Shown one piece after another: positions 15,442 through 25,474 of a stretch of DNA of 44,035 nt. A program made the translations under genes and the position numbers. Under the pieces are notes generated by a model, which searched no databases, had not been told where the DNA came from, and worked only from the letters and a program-made list of their open reading frames with translations. Within the stretch, counting starts at the first letter, position 1. The number at the start of each line of letters is the position of its first letter. The stretch spans positions 29,989-74,023 of the forward strand of contig PBAL01000015.1 of NCBI GenBank assembly GCA_002715965.1. The letters are read 5' to 3'. Source of the stretch: Verrucomicrobiales bacterium (lineage in GTDB: Bacteria > Verrucomicrobiota > Verrucomicrobiia > Limisphaerales > JAYPXF01).

Positions 15442-18216
15442 TTACTTGCGTGGTGGTGGGGCCTTGCGCGCAGGCAGCAGAGCGAGAATCTCGGACTGCT
15501 TCAAGAACCACTGGCGCAGTGGGCGCGAGAGGTTGGACTCATGGAAGGTCTTCAGGTTGGGGATATTCAGTTGTCCGTCGATTTCCGCCTTGAGCTTGGC
15601 GTGGATGTCCGCCTTGGCGTCCTTGGACCAGCTGCGATAGGACCCGATGCGATCGGTCAACGCACGGGCCGCACCCAATCGTGTGGCATGATCGTACTTG
15701 AAGTCGGTGATGGTGACGGCAGTCTTGCTGAGACGGCCTTCGATCTTCTTCGTGCCCTTGGCGATGATCACCGCGCGCGCCAGATCGCCGATTCGTTTCT
15801 CTAGTTGGGCGACGGCGTCCTTCTCGCCGAGTTCACGGGTGGCTTCGAATCCGATGTCGCGGGTGGCGCGTTCGAAGGCCGATAAGATCTGCCGGATAAG
15901 AGCTTTCTCCAGTTCTTCGAAGTAGTTCTTGCCGCGTTCGACGATCAGCTTCTTTTCGTCGTCGGTGAATTTGTATTTCTTCTCATCGAGACCGACAAAC
16001 TCGGAATAGGCCGGGCTGTTGAGCAGCTTCTCAAGTCTCTCGGCGAGCTTTTTCGCGTCGATCTTCTGCGCGGCAACGATGCTCTTGTCGACCGGTTTGT
16101 TCTCCAGCTTCAGAGTCGTGGGCAGGTAGGCGAAGAGCGCGTTGTCCACTCCGCCGAGCTTGGTGAGTTGGCCATTGAGGCTGTCCCAGTGTGCCTTGAC
16201 CCGCTCGCGCCGGTTGAGGTCGCCGATAAAGTCGAACTTGTTTTCCAGTCGCAATGAACGAGTGGAGGCCCGATACCATTTCAGGATGTCGCGATAGTCG
16301 CTCGCAATCGTGGACGCGGTCGCGCCGGGCGAAAGATTTACCGTCTTCAGATCCACTGCGTCGCGTGGATCTACGGGCGCCTTGGCGCGGATGAAGGTTT
16401 CGATCACGCTGTTGGGCAGGTTGCCAAGGTAGGCGGAGATTTCTGAGTAGGCTCCGAGGACAGGTTCCACTCCGTAATCAAATCGATTGAGATCACCATA
16501 CTTGCCGACGTCGTCGTCCGTTCCGAAGAACATCTTCTGTTCCTTCACGTCCTGCTTGTCCTGATAGCCCCATTGGATGGCGGCTTTGTCATGGGGCAGG
16601 ACGGAATCCGTGGCGCGCATTTTCCAGCCGACGAAGACCGAGCCTTTGAACGCCGTGTATTCCATCATCGAATGACCGCTGAGCTTGTCCTTGTATTTGT
16701 CAAGATTCTCGCCTTTGAGATAGGCCTTGAAGAACTCGTCGAGCTCCTTGTGGTTCATGGTCGCGGCCAGGCTGCCGGCGAAGTTGTGGCGCAGGCCGAG
16801 CACGTGTCCAACTTCGTGGGCGACGACTTCGCGGACATAATCCTGTGAGGCTCGAAGAACAGCTGCATCGGTCACGTCTTCGTTCGCTAGCATGTCTTCC
16901 AGACCACCGGCCAGTTCCTTGGCCCAGATGCTGTGGTCGACCCGGCAGACCTTCGAACTGGGGAACATAGAATGCCGATGTTCCTTGTCATCGCCCTCCT
17001 TCTCCTCGGCTTTCTTCGCCTGTTCGCGCAACGAACGGATGAGCGCGCGTGCGCGGGCCTTGCTGCTCACCGCAAACACGCTGGTCATATAGGCCTGGCC
17101 GTGGCGCGATTCGCCCGTGCGCGGATCGACGAGAATGTCCGCATAGGCAAAGCCGGCACTGTCCCAGGGGACCCACTGCACGATGTTGTGGCGCGAGTCC
17201 GGCGCGGTGATTTTCTTGGGCGCGGGACCGGCCTTGATGATTTCTTTGCCGAAGGCGCGGTTCCAATAGAGGATGCCGTCCTTCATTGCCTGCACGTAAT
17301 CCTTGGGCGTGTTGGCGCTCCAGTAGAACTGCAGAGGCTTCTTCAGGTCGAACAAAGCGATCTTGGAAACGGCACGACCTGAGGTCTTTTCCAACTGGCC
17401 CTGGGTCTCGAAGAAGCGGACGTAGCGTGATTCGCGCTTGGTGTGTTCCTTGCCGCCTGATTTCTTGCCGGTGTAAGGAGCAAAGAAATAGCGGATTTCA
17501 TAACGCCCTTCTTCGTTCGGATTGAAGCGTCGGTCGCGAACCTGCGCACTTTGGCGGATGACCAGTTGATCGCGGTCACGCGTGACGGAGAACACGCGGC
17601 TCTGGGGAAGTTCGGCCACCGAGTCGCGGTCGCGGGCACTGAAGCGGGTGGACATCCCGTACCAGATCTCACTGAACACACGACGCATGCCCTTGTTGAA
17701 ATCGATGATGACCGCCTTGTCGTCCTGCTTCACGATTGGGAAAGAGGTGATCAACCGCTTGGCCGGCAGTTCATCCGTGACTACCAGGCCCTGTGTAGAT
17801 TCGTAAATATCCACTCCGTCATGAAACAACTCAAAGCGAACAATCTTGCCGGCCAATCCCGTGCTCGTGGGTGCTTCGGATTGGGGAATCAATGAGGCCG
17901 ACATCAGGTATTCCTTGCCGAACGCATCCTTGGGAATGCTCACCTGGTGATTGGCAGCAACCAAGAGTGCCGGTGCGCCCTTCTTCTTGCGGTTCTTCCT
18001 TTTCTTGGTGGCGGCTTTTTTCGTCGCAGGATCCTTCGCTTCAGCCTTCTTGGTCGCGGTTTTTTTGTCCTCCGCTTTCTTGGCTGGAGCCGCCTTGGGA
18101 TCTGCCTTCTTGGCTTTTTTTGCGTCGGGCTTGGCGTCGGCGGCTTGAATGTTGTTCGTGCAAAGAGAAAGCGCTACGAGGGCGGTGAGGATGGTGTTGA
18201 GTCGTGTCTTGAACAT
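15442..18216 (-). CDS. Secreted zinc metalloprotease (HEVGHVLGLRH)
   Basis: 924 residues from ATG 18216, chosen because a Sec signal (RLNTILTALVALSLC) follows directly; the frame is open further upstream to 18489 only through an IS3 remnant. After the signal comes a Lys/Ala-rich low-complexity stretch (about residues 25-80), then a DUF5117-like beta domain and the catalytic zinc motif HEVGHVLGLRH (467-477), an extended metzincin-type HExxHxxGxxH, followed by NFAGS as in the DUF4953/DUF5117 family. The C-terminal 400 residues are helical and charged. It probably degrades extracellular or periplasmic protein. pyrD follows 33 bp downstream. Confidence 0.87.
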   Translation of the reverse strand: MFKTRLNTILTALVALSLCTNNIQAADAKPDAKKAKKADPKAAPAKKAEDKKTATKKAEAKDPATKKAATKKRKNRKKKGAPALLVAANHQVSIPKDAFGKEYLMSASLIPQSEAPTSTGLAGKIVRFELFHDGVDIYESTQGLVVTDELPAKRLITSFPIVKQDDKAVIIDFNKGMRRVFSEIWYGMSTRFSARDRDSVAELPQSRVFSVTRDRDQLVIRQSAQVRDRRFNPNEEGRYEIRYFFAPYTGKKSGGKEHTKRESRYVRFFETQGQLEKTSGRAVSKIALFDLKKPLQFYWSANTPKDYVQAMKDGILYWNRAFGKEIIKAGPAPKKITAPDSRHNIVQWVPWDSAGFAYADILVDPRTGESRHGQAYMTSVFAVSSKARARALIRSLREQAKKAEEKEGDDKEHRHSMFPSSKVCRVDHSIWAKELAGGLEDMLANEDVTDAAVLRASQDYVREVVAHEVGHVLGLRHNFAGSLAATMNHKELDEFFKAYLKGENLDKYKDKLSGHSMMEYTAFKGSVFVGWKMRATDSVLPHDKAAIQWGYQDKQDVKEQKMFFGTDDDVGKYGDLNRFDYGVEPVLGAYSEISAYLGNLPNSVIETFIRAKAPVDPRDAVDLKTVNLSPGATASTIASDYRDILKWYRASTRSLRLENKFDFIGDLNRRERVKAHWDSLNGQLTKLGGVDNALFAYLPTTLKLENKPVDKSIVAAQKIDAKKLAERLEKLLNSPAYSEFVGLDEKKYKFTDDEKKLIVERGKNYFEELEKALIRQILSAFERATRDIGFEATRELGEKDAVAQLEKRIGDLARAVIIAKGTKKIEGRLSKTAVTITDFKYDHATRLGAARALTDRIGSYRSWSKDAKADIHAKLKAEIDGQLNIPNLKTFHESNLSRPLRQWFLKQSEILALLPARKAPPPRK

Positions 18217-18354
18217 GTCCGAATTGCGCGCGAGTAAAAGGGAGCACTGGACGGACGGCAAATCCAAAAAGGGGCGGGGTTGAATGGTTAATGGGCGGAA
18301 TGTATAGGAACGAGCTGTTCGGTCCCGGGACCTCCGCTGCCGAGTTGGGGCGTT

Positions 18355-18530
18355 TGGGGTTTCTTTCTGAATCCACTTGTAGATGAGATTGCGTCCGACT
18401 TCCAATTCTTGGGCCACTTCCTGGACCGGTTTGCCGTGACGAACCAGATCAACGGCTTGGGCTTTGAATTCTTTGGTGTATCGTAACATGACTATCGATT
18501 GTCTCCTATCTGGTGGTCCAGAAATCTAGC
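18355..18530 (-). mobile_element. IS3-family left-end remnant with OrfA HTH
   Basis: From ATG 18489 leftward, about 43 codons encode YTKEFKAQAVDLV, GKPVQEVAQELEVG and NLIYKWIQKE, the helix-turn-helix of an IS3-type OrfA transposase. The ATG is preceded by AGGAGACA, a good ribosome-binding site, and by TAGATTTCTGGACCACC-like sequence, as at IS3 termini. The rest of OrfA and all of OrfB are missing. The remnant is in frame with the metalloprotease ORF downstream. Confidence 0.7.
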
Positions 18531-18535
18531 GCACC

Positions 18536-18575
18536 TGACCTCTCCCAGCGGGATAAGGGCCAGGGTAAGGGAGAA
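18536..18575. repeat. Degenerate CTCTCCC...GGGAGAA repeat, copy 1
   Basis: CCTCTCCCAGCGGGATAAGG followed by a GGGTAAGGGAGAA tail. It matches the element at 28534-28575 except that the right arm of the hairpin is degraded here. It lies just outside the IS3 remnant. Confidence 0.5.
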
Positions 18576-18730
18576 TGCATCAACAATCAGCTGACCTGAC
18601 TGTGGTCAATCGCGGCTCTCTTATTGCGTGCCCCTGTTGCCACCGCTCTCAACCACACACGAGGGCACATTCACTGGAAAATTTGCCTCGCTCAGGATGC
18701 TTCAGTTCAACGACGCTGAGCAGATCATTC

Positions 18731-20260
18731 ATGAAACAGGTCATCCAACTTACTGCCGTCAGCTGCGCGTTTGCCAATTTGCTGTTCCTCAATGCGGAGG
18801 CCGCATTGAGGAACACTGAATCGGCCACACGTCCGAACATCATCTTCCTCTTCGCCGACGATCAACGCGCGGACACGATCGGCGCACACGGCAACCCGCA
18901 CATCCAAACTCCGAATCTCGATCGCCTTGCCGCGGAGGGATTCAGCTTCCGGCGAAACTATTGCGCGGGTTCGTTCAGTGGGGCGGTTTGCGTGGCGAGC
19001 CGGGCGATGCTGATGACGGGCCGGCATTGGATGAAACTGCCCAAGAACAAGCCGCAATCGAATTGGGGTGATGCCACCACCTTGCCGTCTTTGTTGACCG
19101 CAAAGGCAAGGTATAACTCCTTTTTCATCGGCAAGTGGCACAATGGCAAAGGCACGCTCGACAGATCATTCCGAAACGGACGGGCCGTCTACATGGGGGG
19201 CATGGCCAACCATGCGGATTTTGAGGTTCAGGATCTCACCAACGGTGAGTTGAGCCGGAAACGCAAAGCCAGTGAGTTCTCCAGCACTCTGTTTGCCGAC
19301 GAGGCGGTCAGGTTCATTGAGGGAGCCGAGGCCAAGGATCCGTTTTTCCTCTATGTTGCATTCATGGCACCGCATGACCCACGCAATCCGCCGGAGAAAT
19401 ATCGTGAAATGTATTATGAAAAGCGGCCGCCACTGCCTCCCAACTACCTGCCGCAGCATCCCTTTCGAAACGCACCCCAGGCAACCTCCGGCAGAGATGA
19501 AAGCCTCGCACCCTGGCCGCGTACAAAAGAAACAATCAGCGATCAACTCTGCGAATACTACGGACTGATCACACACCTTGATGAACAGGTGGGCCGGATA
19601 CTGAAAGCGCTCAGGCAGAGCAGGCACGCAAAGAATACCATCGTCATTTACACGGCGGACCACGGCCTGGCGATGGGTAGTCATGGACTGCTCGGCAAGC
19701 AGAACGTATACGAACAAAGCATGCGTTGCCCCTTGATCTTGCGCGGCCCCGGCATCCCGATTGGCAAGGCGAGCAGCGCCTACACCTATATTCACGACCT
19801 CTATGCAACGATCTGCAGTTTCGCCGGAATTGCGCAGCCGGCCGGGAATGATTCCAAAAACCTCCGTCGCATCATGAACGGTGAGACCCGCGGAGTGCAC
19901 GATTCCCTCTTCCTGCCCTTCCAGGACAATCAACGCGCCGTCAGCGATGGACGTTGGAAGCTGCACATCTATCCCAGGATCAATCATCGCATTCTGTTCG
20001 ACATCGCCAACGATCCGCACGAGACCAAACCACTCGCACCGGATGCCATTCACCCTTCTCTTGAACGCAAGATGCTCGCGCTGATGGAATCGCATCGAAA
20101 GAGTCTGGGTGATCCCTGCCCCTTGAGCGTCGAGAATCCCGAGCCAAAGAAACCCAGCTACAGAAACGACAAACGCGTCCTGGATCGCTGGCAACCGAAA
20201 TGGATCCGCGACAAATACTTCGGGGGCCGCGAGCCCACGCAAAAGAAACCGAGGCGTTGA
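18731..20260 (+). CDS. Type I sulfatase
   Basis: 509-residue secreted sulfatase. ATG 18731 gives a signal peptide ([19 protein letters not shown]...); the in-frame ATG at 18575 only adds an unlikely leader. The N-terminal metal motif [11 protein letters not shown] and the nucleophile motif CVASR (C87, Ala in place of the usual Pro) are present. This Cys must be converted to formylglycine. [22 protein letters not shown] supplies the second metal site. It hydrolyses a sulfate ester, most likely of a polysaccharide, in the periplasm or outside. It is followed within 44 bp by a double sulfatase and probably shares a transcript. No formylglycine-generating enzyme lies in the window. Confidence 0.93.
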   Translation: MKQVIQLTAVSCAFANLLFLNAEAALRNTESATRPNIIFLFADDQRADTIGAHGNPHIQTPNLDRLAAEGFSFRRNYCAGSFSGAVCVASRAMLMTGRHWMKLPKNKPQSNWGDATTLPSLLTAKARYNSFFIGKWHNGKGTLDRSFRNGRAVYMGGMANHADFEVQDLTNGELSRKRKASEFSSTLFADEAVRFIEGAEAKDPFFLYVAFMAPHDPRNPPEKYREMYYEKRPPLPPNYLPQHPFRNAPQATSGRDESLAPWPRTKETISDQLCEYYGLITHLDEQVGRILKALRQSRHAKNTIVIYTADHGLAMGSHGLLGKQNVYEQSMRCPLILRGPGIPIGKASSAYTYIHDLYATICSFAGIAQPAGNDSKNLRRIMNGETRGVHDSLFLPFQDNQRAVSDGRWKLHIYPRINHRILFDIANDPHETKPLAPDAIHPSLERKMLALMESHRKSLGDPCPLSVENPEPKKPSYRNDKRVLDRWQPKWIRDKYFGGREPTQKKPRR

Positions 20261-20304
20261 ATTCGACGGCTTCGTTCCTCACGATGCAGCTTTTGCCTTA
20301 CGAC

Positions 20305-23300
20305 ATGATAAAGCGTCTTCTTCTGATAGTTTGTTTCCTCGCCGGATTGGTTGCCGGTGCGACCGCTGCGAATAGTCGTCCAAACGTCGTCTTCCTCGCG
20401 GTCGATGACATGAACGACTGGATCGGCTCGCATGGAACCACTCCGCGCGCCATCACGCCAAACCTCGATCGGCTCGCGGATCGTGGCGTGAATTTCGTGA
20501 ACGCGCACACAGCCGGCGTGTTTTGCGCGCCCTCGCGAGCCGCGATTTTCTCCGGTCAGTTTGCCTCCACAACCGGTTGTTACATGTTTGGGAATTACTT
20601 TTTTGGAAACCCCGAAATTGAAGCCCTGCAAATGTGCTTCTCCAAGGCGGGCTACAAGACGCTCGGTGCTGGAAAACTCTTTCATCATCCCGGGGGATCC
20701 ATTGACCAGCGAGGCTGGACTGAGTTTTTCGTGCGTTCACAGGCACAAAAGCTCAACGGTTGGCCGCTGGAATCCTGGAGCGTCGAAACGCCACTGCCCG
20801 ATGAGATCCCCGCCGGTATTTACAACCGGGGACAGGTCATCACCGGCGGCCTCTACCTCGACTGGGCTCCGATCCCAAACGCGAAGGAAGAGGAAATGGC
20901 CGACACCATCCGGATCAACTGGGCGGTTGAGCAGCTCAAGAAGAAACACGATAAACCCTTCTTCCTCGGAGTTGGGATCTACGCGCCGCACTTCCCCAAC
21001 TACTGCCCGCAGAAATACTTCGACCTTTATGATCCCAAAAGGATCGAACTGCCGGCGATGAAGAGTGACGACCTCGACGATATCCCGCCGAAGATGAGGA
21101 GATTGCGCGTCAACCGGGCGATGGTCCATGATCGACTCGTTGATCTCGATGCGGTCGACGACGCAATCCACGGTTACCTCGCCTGCATCAGCTACGCCGA
21201 TGCGATGATGGGCCGCGTGCTCGACGCCTTGGAAGTGAGCCCCTACGCCGACAACACCATCGTCGTTCTTTGGAGTGACCACGGCTACCACCACGGCGAG
21301 AAATCGAACTGGGGCAAACACACACTTTGGGAACGCACCTCAAACGTTCCCTTCATCTGGGCCGGCCCGGGTGTCGCCAAGGGTGTGAAATCAGACGTTA
21401 CCGTGAGCCTGATCGATATGTTCCCCACTTTCATCGAGATGTGCGATCTGCCGAAGCCACACCAGAAGCTCGAAGGTCAATCCCTCGTTTCAACCCTTGC
21501 CGATCCAGCCTCCGCTAAGGATCGCAACATCTACCTCCCTTACATGTCGCCCGGCGAATACGCCGTCATTAATCGCGACTGGCGTTACATCCGCTACCAC
21601 GACGGAGAGGAACTCTACGACCTGAATGATGATCCGAACGAGTGGTACAACATCGCCTCCTCCGGCCGGCACGCCTCGCTCAAGAAGCAGTTGCGGCAAA
21701 CTGCCCCCAAGAAATTTGCCAAGCCGCAACCGAAGATGATCGTTCAGCGCGACCTGGTGGTCGACGGTGAGTCCTACTACTGGGAAATGAATGCCAGGCT
21801 TAAAGGCAGGAAGACCGCTACGCGCGATGAAAAGCCGTACGTCACCGCGGCAAACGCGAAGCTGAAGCGGACGAAGGCGGCTGCCAAAAAGCCACAAAAC
21901 AATGCCCCAGCCAGGAAACCCAGATCCGATACGGACAAGAAGAACATCCTCTTCGTCGTTTGCGACGACCTGAATACTCACGTCTCCACTTCTGGCTATA
22001 GTCCGATTCAAACCCCCACCCTCGCAAAGCTCGCCAGCGAAGGCGTGACCTTCAACCGCGCCTTCTGCCAGTACCCTGTCTGCGGCCCCTCGCGCGCCTC
22101 ATTCATGCACGGCCTTTACCCCGAATCCACCGGAGTAATCGACAACAAGGCCGACATCCGCAAGACACGTCCCGGCTCCGTCAGCATGCCGCAGTTCTTC
22201 AAACAAAACGGCTATTGGACTGCCAGCGTCGGCAAGGTCTTTCACACCCCCCGACACGAACACGGCGAGATCGCCTGGGACGAATTCCTTCGCTTCAACA
22301 ACGACGAATTCCCCGTCGTACGAAAAGCCCGCGAGAAATTCGAAGCCGAACACGGTTCGGTCGAAGATCGGAAGAACCGTCGCGCGTGGAAGGAGGCCCA
22401 GAGGAAGGCCCTTTCCAAATTGGACAACCAAACCCCGCCAGGTTACGGGCCCAGCGGGCTGACCGACGCCCAACATAAGGATGGCAAGAATGCGCGCCAG
22501 GTCGCGAAATGGCTCACGGAAAAAGCCCACGGCGACAAGCCATTCTTCATCACCTGCGGAATCCAGAAACCACACGTTCCCTTCCTCGCTCCCGACAAAT
22601 ACTTCGACCGCTATCCGCTGGACGAAATCGTCTATACCCCTGACCGCCCCAATCTCTGGGACAGCCTTCCCAAGACCGCCATGGTCAAGCGCTTCCAGGC
22701 CTTCGGCTTTGAGCTCGGGAAGGAAAACGATTCCCTCCGGCGCGAATACATGCAGGCCTACCACGCCTGCATCTCCTTCATCGATGCACAGCTCGGAGTC
22801 GTCCTCGACGCATTGAAGAAAAGCGGCCACTGGGATGATACGATCATCATCTTCACTTCCGACCACGGCTACCACCTCGGCGATCATTTCCTCTGGGGCA
22901 AGGTCTCCCTCTTCGATATCGGCGCCAAGGTCCCCTTCATCGTCCGGGTTCCCGGATTGACGAAAGGCGGAACGAAATCCGAAGCCATGGTCGAACTCAT
23001 CGACATCTTCCCGACCCTCGCTCACCTGGCCCACCTCGATCCGCCCGATCATCTCCAAGGCAATTCCCTCAGACCGCTCCTCGACTACCCCGAACGCCTG
23101 GGCAGGAAGAAATACGCCTACAGCGTCGTCTCCCGCAGTTCCAAACTCGGGTATGCCCTGCGCAACCAACGCTGGCGCTACGGCAAATGGCCAGACGGCG
23201 AAGAACTCTATGACCTCACCAAAGACCCCGAGGAGAAAAACAACCTCGCCCGCATGCCCAACATGTCGGACCGACTGAATGAATTCAGAACCGCGTTGGC

Positions 23301-23334
23301 GGTAAAACGAAAAGAAGCAGCTGGAAAACGCTAG
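20305..23334 (+). CDS. Tandem double sulfatase
   Basis: 1009-residue secreted protein with two complete type I sulfatase domains, both iduronate-2-sulfatase-like. Signal peptide: [19 protein letters not shown], start ATG 20305. Domain 1 (about 25-515) has [10 protein letters not shown], nucleophile CAPSR (C74) and [17 protein letters not shown] Lys/Ala/Pro-rich linker spans about 519-546. Domain 2 (about 547-1005) has FVVCDDLN, nucleophile CGPSR (C593) and [16 protein letters not shown]. Both active sites look intact, so both may act. Each domain is near the usual 450-500 residues. The two domains differ clearly, so this is an old duplication or a fusion of adjacent genes and not a recent copy. 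Confidence 0.93.
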   Translation: MIKRLLLIVCFLAGLVAGATAANSRPNVVFLAVDDMNDWIGSHGTTPRAITPNLDRLADRGVNFVNAHTAGVFCAPSRAAIFSGQFASTTGCYMFGNYFFGNPEIEALQMCFSKAGYKTLGAGKLFHHPGGSIDQRGWTEFFVRSQAQKLNGWPLESWSVETPLPDEIPAGIYNRGQVITGGLYLDWAPIPNAKEEEMADTIRINWAVEQLKKKHDKPFFLGVGIYAPHFPNYCPQKYFDLYDPKRIELPAMKSDDLDDIPPKMRRLRVNRAMVHDRLVDLDAVDDAIHGYLACISYADAMMGRVLDALEVSPYADNTIVVLWSDHGYHHGEKSNWGKHTLWERTSNVPFIWAGPGVAKGVKSDVTVSLIDMFPTFIEMCDLPKPHQKLEGQSLVSTLADPASAKDRNIYLPYMSPGEYAVINRDWRYIRYHDGEELYDLNDDPNEWYNIASSGRHASLKKQLRQTAPKKFAKPQPKMIVQRDLVVDGESYYWEMNARLKGRKTATRDEKPYVTAANAKLKRTKAAAKKPQNNAPARKPRSDTDKKNILFVVCDDLNTHVSTSGYSPIQTPTLAKLASEGVTFNRAFCQYPVCGPSRASFMHGLYPESTGVIDNKADIRKTRPGSVSMPQFFKQNGYWTASVGKVFHTPRHEHGEIAWDEFLRFNNDEFPVVRKAREKFEAEHGSVEDRKNRRAWKEAQRKALSKLDNQTPPGYGPSGLTDAQHKDGKNARQVAKWLTEKAHGDKPFFITCGIQKPHVPFLAPDKYFDRYPLDEIVYTPDRPNLWDSLPKTAMVKRFQAFGFELGKENDSLRREYMQAYHACISFIDAQLGVVLDALKKSGHWDDTIIIFTSDHGYHLGDHFLWGKVSLFDIGAKVPFIVRVPGLTKGGTKSEAMVELIDIFPTLAHLAHLDPPDHLQGNSLRPLLDYPERLGRKKYAYSVVSRSSKLGYALRNQRWRYGKWPDGEELYDLTKDPEEKNNLARMPNMSDRLNEFRTALAVKRKEAAGKR

Positions 23335-23410
23335 CTGGCGTCACCCGTTGATTGAATTGGTGATCATGGTGCTGTTGCTGCCGGATTGCGGATGAATTAA
23401 CGTTCGGGCT

Positions 23411-24208
23411 GTGTTACCCGTCCGGATCGCATTAATCTTTCTAGTCGCACTCGCCAACCGCAATGACCTGTTTGCGGCTGATCATCCTGACGCCACGGCC
23501 TTGTTTGCCAAGGTTGTCCGCCGCGCGCAGCAAAACTCGACCAACTCGCCGGTCTATCTTTTCGATAAGCGTACCACGATCGATACCTTTGATTCGAAAG
23601 GGAAGATCACGAAGAGAAAGGTAAAGCTCTTCCTCGTGACGGTCACCGGCGGTGTGCCTTCCGAAAAGCTGGTAGCGCTGGAAGGGAAGAAACTTTCCGA
23701 AAAGGAGCTGGCGAAGGAGGAGGAGAAATCAAAGCGATGGAGCCGGAAGTTCACGCGGCAAAACGACAACTCCTCGAAGCGGAGTTTTGTCCCGTCGGAT
23801 CTGGCGCAGCGGTTTGAGCTGAGTTACGAGCGCGCGGAAAAACGAGACGACAGAAAGATTCACGTGCTGTCGTTCCAAACCAGGACCGACGCCCCGAAGC
23901 CGAAGACGTTCAGCGATCGGATACTCAAGGAACTGTCCGGTCGTCTGTGGATCGACGATACTGATTCAGAGATTTCGCGAGTCGAGGTGAAGTTGGGGAA
24001 GAAGGTCACATTGTGGGGTGGGGTTCTGGGAGTGTTGAACAAATTCGAGATGAGCTTGCTGCGACGACGCAGCGCGAACGGCGTGTGGTTCAACAAGGCG
24101 GCCACGATCAATCTGGACGCCCGTGGGCTTTTCAAGCGCCTGCGGATGAACATCGACGAGCAATCCAGCAACTTTCGAAAAGCCTCCGATCCAGCTCTGA
24201 AGAAGTGA
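23411..24208 (+). CDS. Secreted protein of unknown function
   Basis: 265 residues from GTG 23411, with a signal peptide (LPVRIALIFLVALANRNDLFA). The rest is rich in charged residues and alternating beta patterns (KRKVKLFLVTVTGG, GRLWIDDTDSEISRVEVKLG, MSLLRRRSANGVWFNKAATI). The segment 'LWID..dseIsRvE' resembles LolA/LolB-like lipoprotein-sorting folds, in which a beta-sheet holds a hydrophobic ligand, but no family signature is certain. It follows the double sulfatase by 76 bp on the same strand with no obvious terminator between them, so it could be in the same transcript. Confidence 0.65.
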   Translation: MLPVRIALIFLVALANRNDLFAADHPDATALFAKVVRRAQQNSTNSPVYLFDKRTTIDTFDSKGKITKRKVKLFLVTVTGGVPSEKLVALEGKKLSEKELAKEEEKSKRWSRKFTRQNDNSSKRSFVPSDLAQRFELSYERAEKRDDRKIHVLSFQTRTDAPKPKTFSDRILKELSGRLWIDDTDSEISRVEVKLGKKVTLWGGVLGVLNKFEMSLLRRRSANGVWFNKAATINLDARGLFKRLRMNIDEQSSNFRKASDPALKK

Positions 24209-24224
24209 TCGGTTCCCGCCGGGT

Positions 24225-24326
24225 TTAACGAAGCGATTGGGGCAAATGCTGCGTGGCAACTTCATAGGGCTTCACCTTTAATCCGCCCGGATCAAGTCTG
24301 AGAATCGGATACCCATCACCCTGCTC
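24225..24326 (-). pseudogene. Short 3' gene remnant on the minus strand
   Basis: About 34 codons ending in TAA (24225-24227) read GDGYPILRLDPGGLKVKPYE and then VATQHLPQSLR, well-formed protein sequence of the kind seen at a C-terminus. An upstream in-frame TAA near 24330 cuts it off. I do not recognise the family. It suggests a gene was lost here when the neighbouring DNA was rearranged. Confidence 0.3.
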
Positions 24327-24344
24327 GATCGCTTATATGGCACC

Positions 24345-25474
24345 TTGGTTCATGGGTCTTGCTTGAACTGTCGCGTACATCGTAGCCGGCAACGGGTGGA
24401 TCTTTTCGACATCACGGCGCTTCAGCATCTTTCCGTTCGGGAAATCGTTCCTGCCATCGTGACAGGACGGAAGAAGGTCGAAATCAAAGGGAAGGTTCCG
24501 GCCTATCACGGGCTGGAGAAGGAAGAAGACATGTCCGAAAAGGATCGGGCGGCCAAGTTGGCATACGAGGCACAAATGAAGTTTCTCACTCGTTTGCGCG
24601 TGAGATTGCCCAGGATGCTTTGGACTACGAACAGGAGACAGGGGAGAATGCGCTTTGTGTCGGGTATCCGTTCATCTGTCTGCCGCCGGGCAATGACCTG
24701 ATTGGAGCTGGTTCGCCAACCCCGCGAATCGTCGCGCCACTGGGATTGATCGCGGTGGACATGAGCGTCAAGCGTGGGGCAGTCCAATCCGTTTCGCTCA
24801 GCGCTCGAAGTGAAGGGATGGATCTGGTTATTCCCAATTGTCCCTTGTTCGCCTGGCTCGAGAATCAGACCGGCAAGGATCTGAGGGAACTGTTTGCCGA
24901 TGAAGAAGGGAATGATCTGTATTTCGAACTTGCTGCGACGCGTCGCAAGGAATTTCAGCTGGAAACCGCTCAGACTGAGACAACTGATGCCGTCGTTCAT
25001 TCCGCAGAAACTCCGCATCCGTCCCCGGTTGCCCGCTGGCTGGCGGATACCATCGCGCGTGATGATCAAAAAAGCTCCGATGTTCACTGGGGCAACGATG
25101 GCTTCTGCGTCGATGTCGCCTTCCATCATTCCAAGCGTCCCGGCCAGCGAGCCCTCGGTGTCCTTTGCGATCTGTATCGTTTCGAAGACGCGCCCGATCT
25201 AGTCGATTGGGAACTCTTCCGCACGCAATTGCTCCAAGGCAAAGGTTGGAAATTCCATCACGTGTTTTCACCCGCACTCTTCCGTGATTGGAACAAGCAT
25301 CACGGCGAACTCCTGGACGTTGCGGTGAAGCTGGAATCAAAGCTGAAACTGCCAAAGCTGATCGCACCTGAACCGGAGGATGAATCGAACGACGAAATAG
25401 ATTCGGTCGTTGTGAAATCTTCGCTTGTCGTGATGGAGGTGGAAGTTCAGTTGCTCCCCATCCTGATTGGTTGA
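24345..25474 (+). pseudogene. DUF4011-type helicase/nuclease, core deleted and frameshifted
   Basis: Two frames make one product. 24345 to about 24590 gives VDLFDITALQHL and KLAYEAQMKFL; one base back, the frame continues SFAREIAQDALDYEQETGE to the stop at 25474. The sequence has the N-terminal block of large DUF4011-containing SF1 helicases (GENALCVGYPF, then APLGLIAVDMS, then NCPLFAWLEN). From about 25090 it jumps to their C-terminal MTES_1575-like endonuclease domain (FCVDVAFHH, LGVLCDLYRFED, GKGWKFHHVFSPALFRDW). The Walker A/B helicase core that should lie between, more than a thousand residues, is absent. Upstream, LLELSRTS near 24358 may be a remnant of the LLDLS-RNRLLNF start. It is convergent with the Wzy-like gene, overlapping it by 28 bp. 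Confidence 0.55.

Noticed and set aside
18217..18489. N-terminal 91-residue extension of the metalloprotease
   Set aside because: It is IS3 OrfA remnant plus non-coding sequence in frame; the signal peptide at 18216 marks the native start.
24828..25367. Long minus-strand frame opposite the DUF4011-type remnant
   Set aside because: Its sequence is Arg/Pro/Ser-rich antisense shadow of the plus frame, with no homology.
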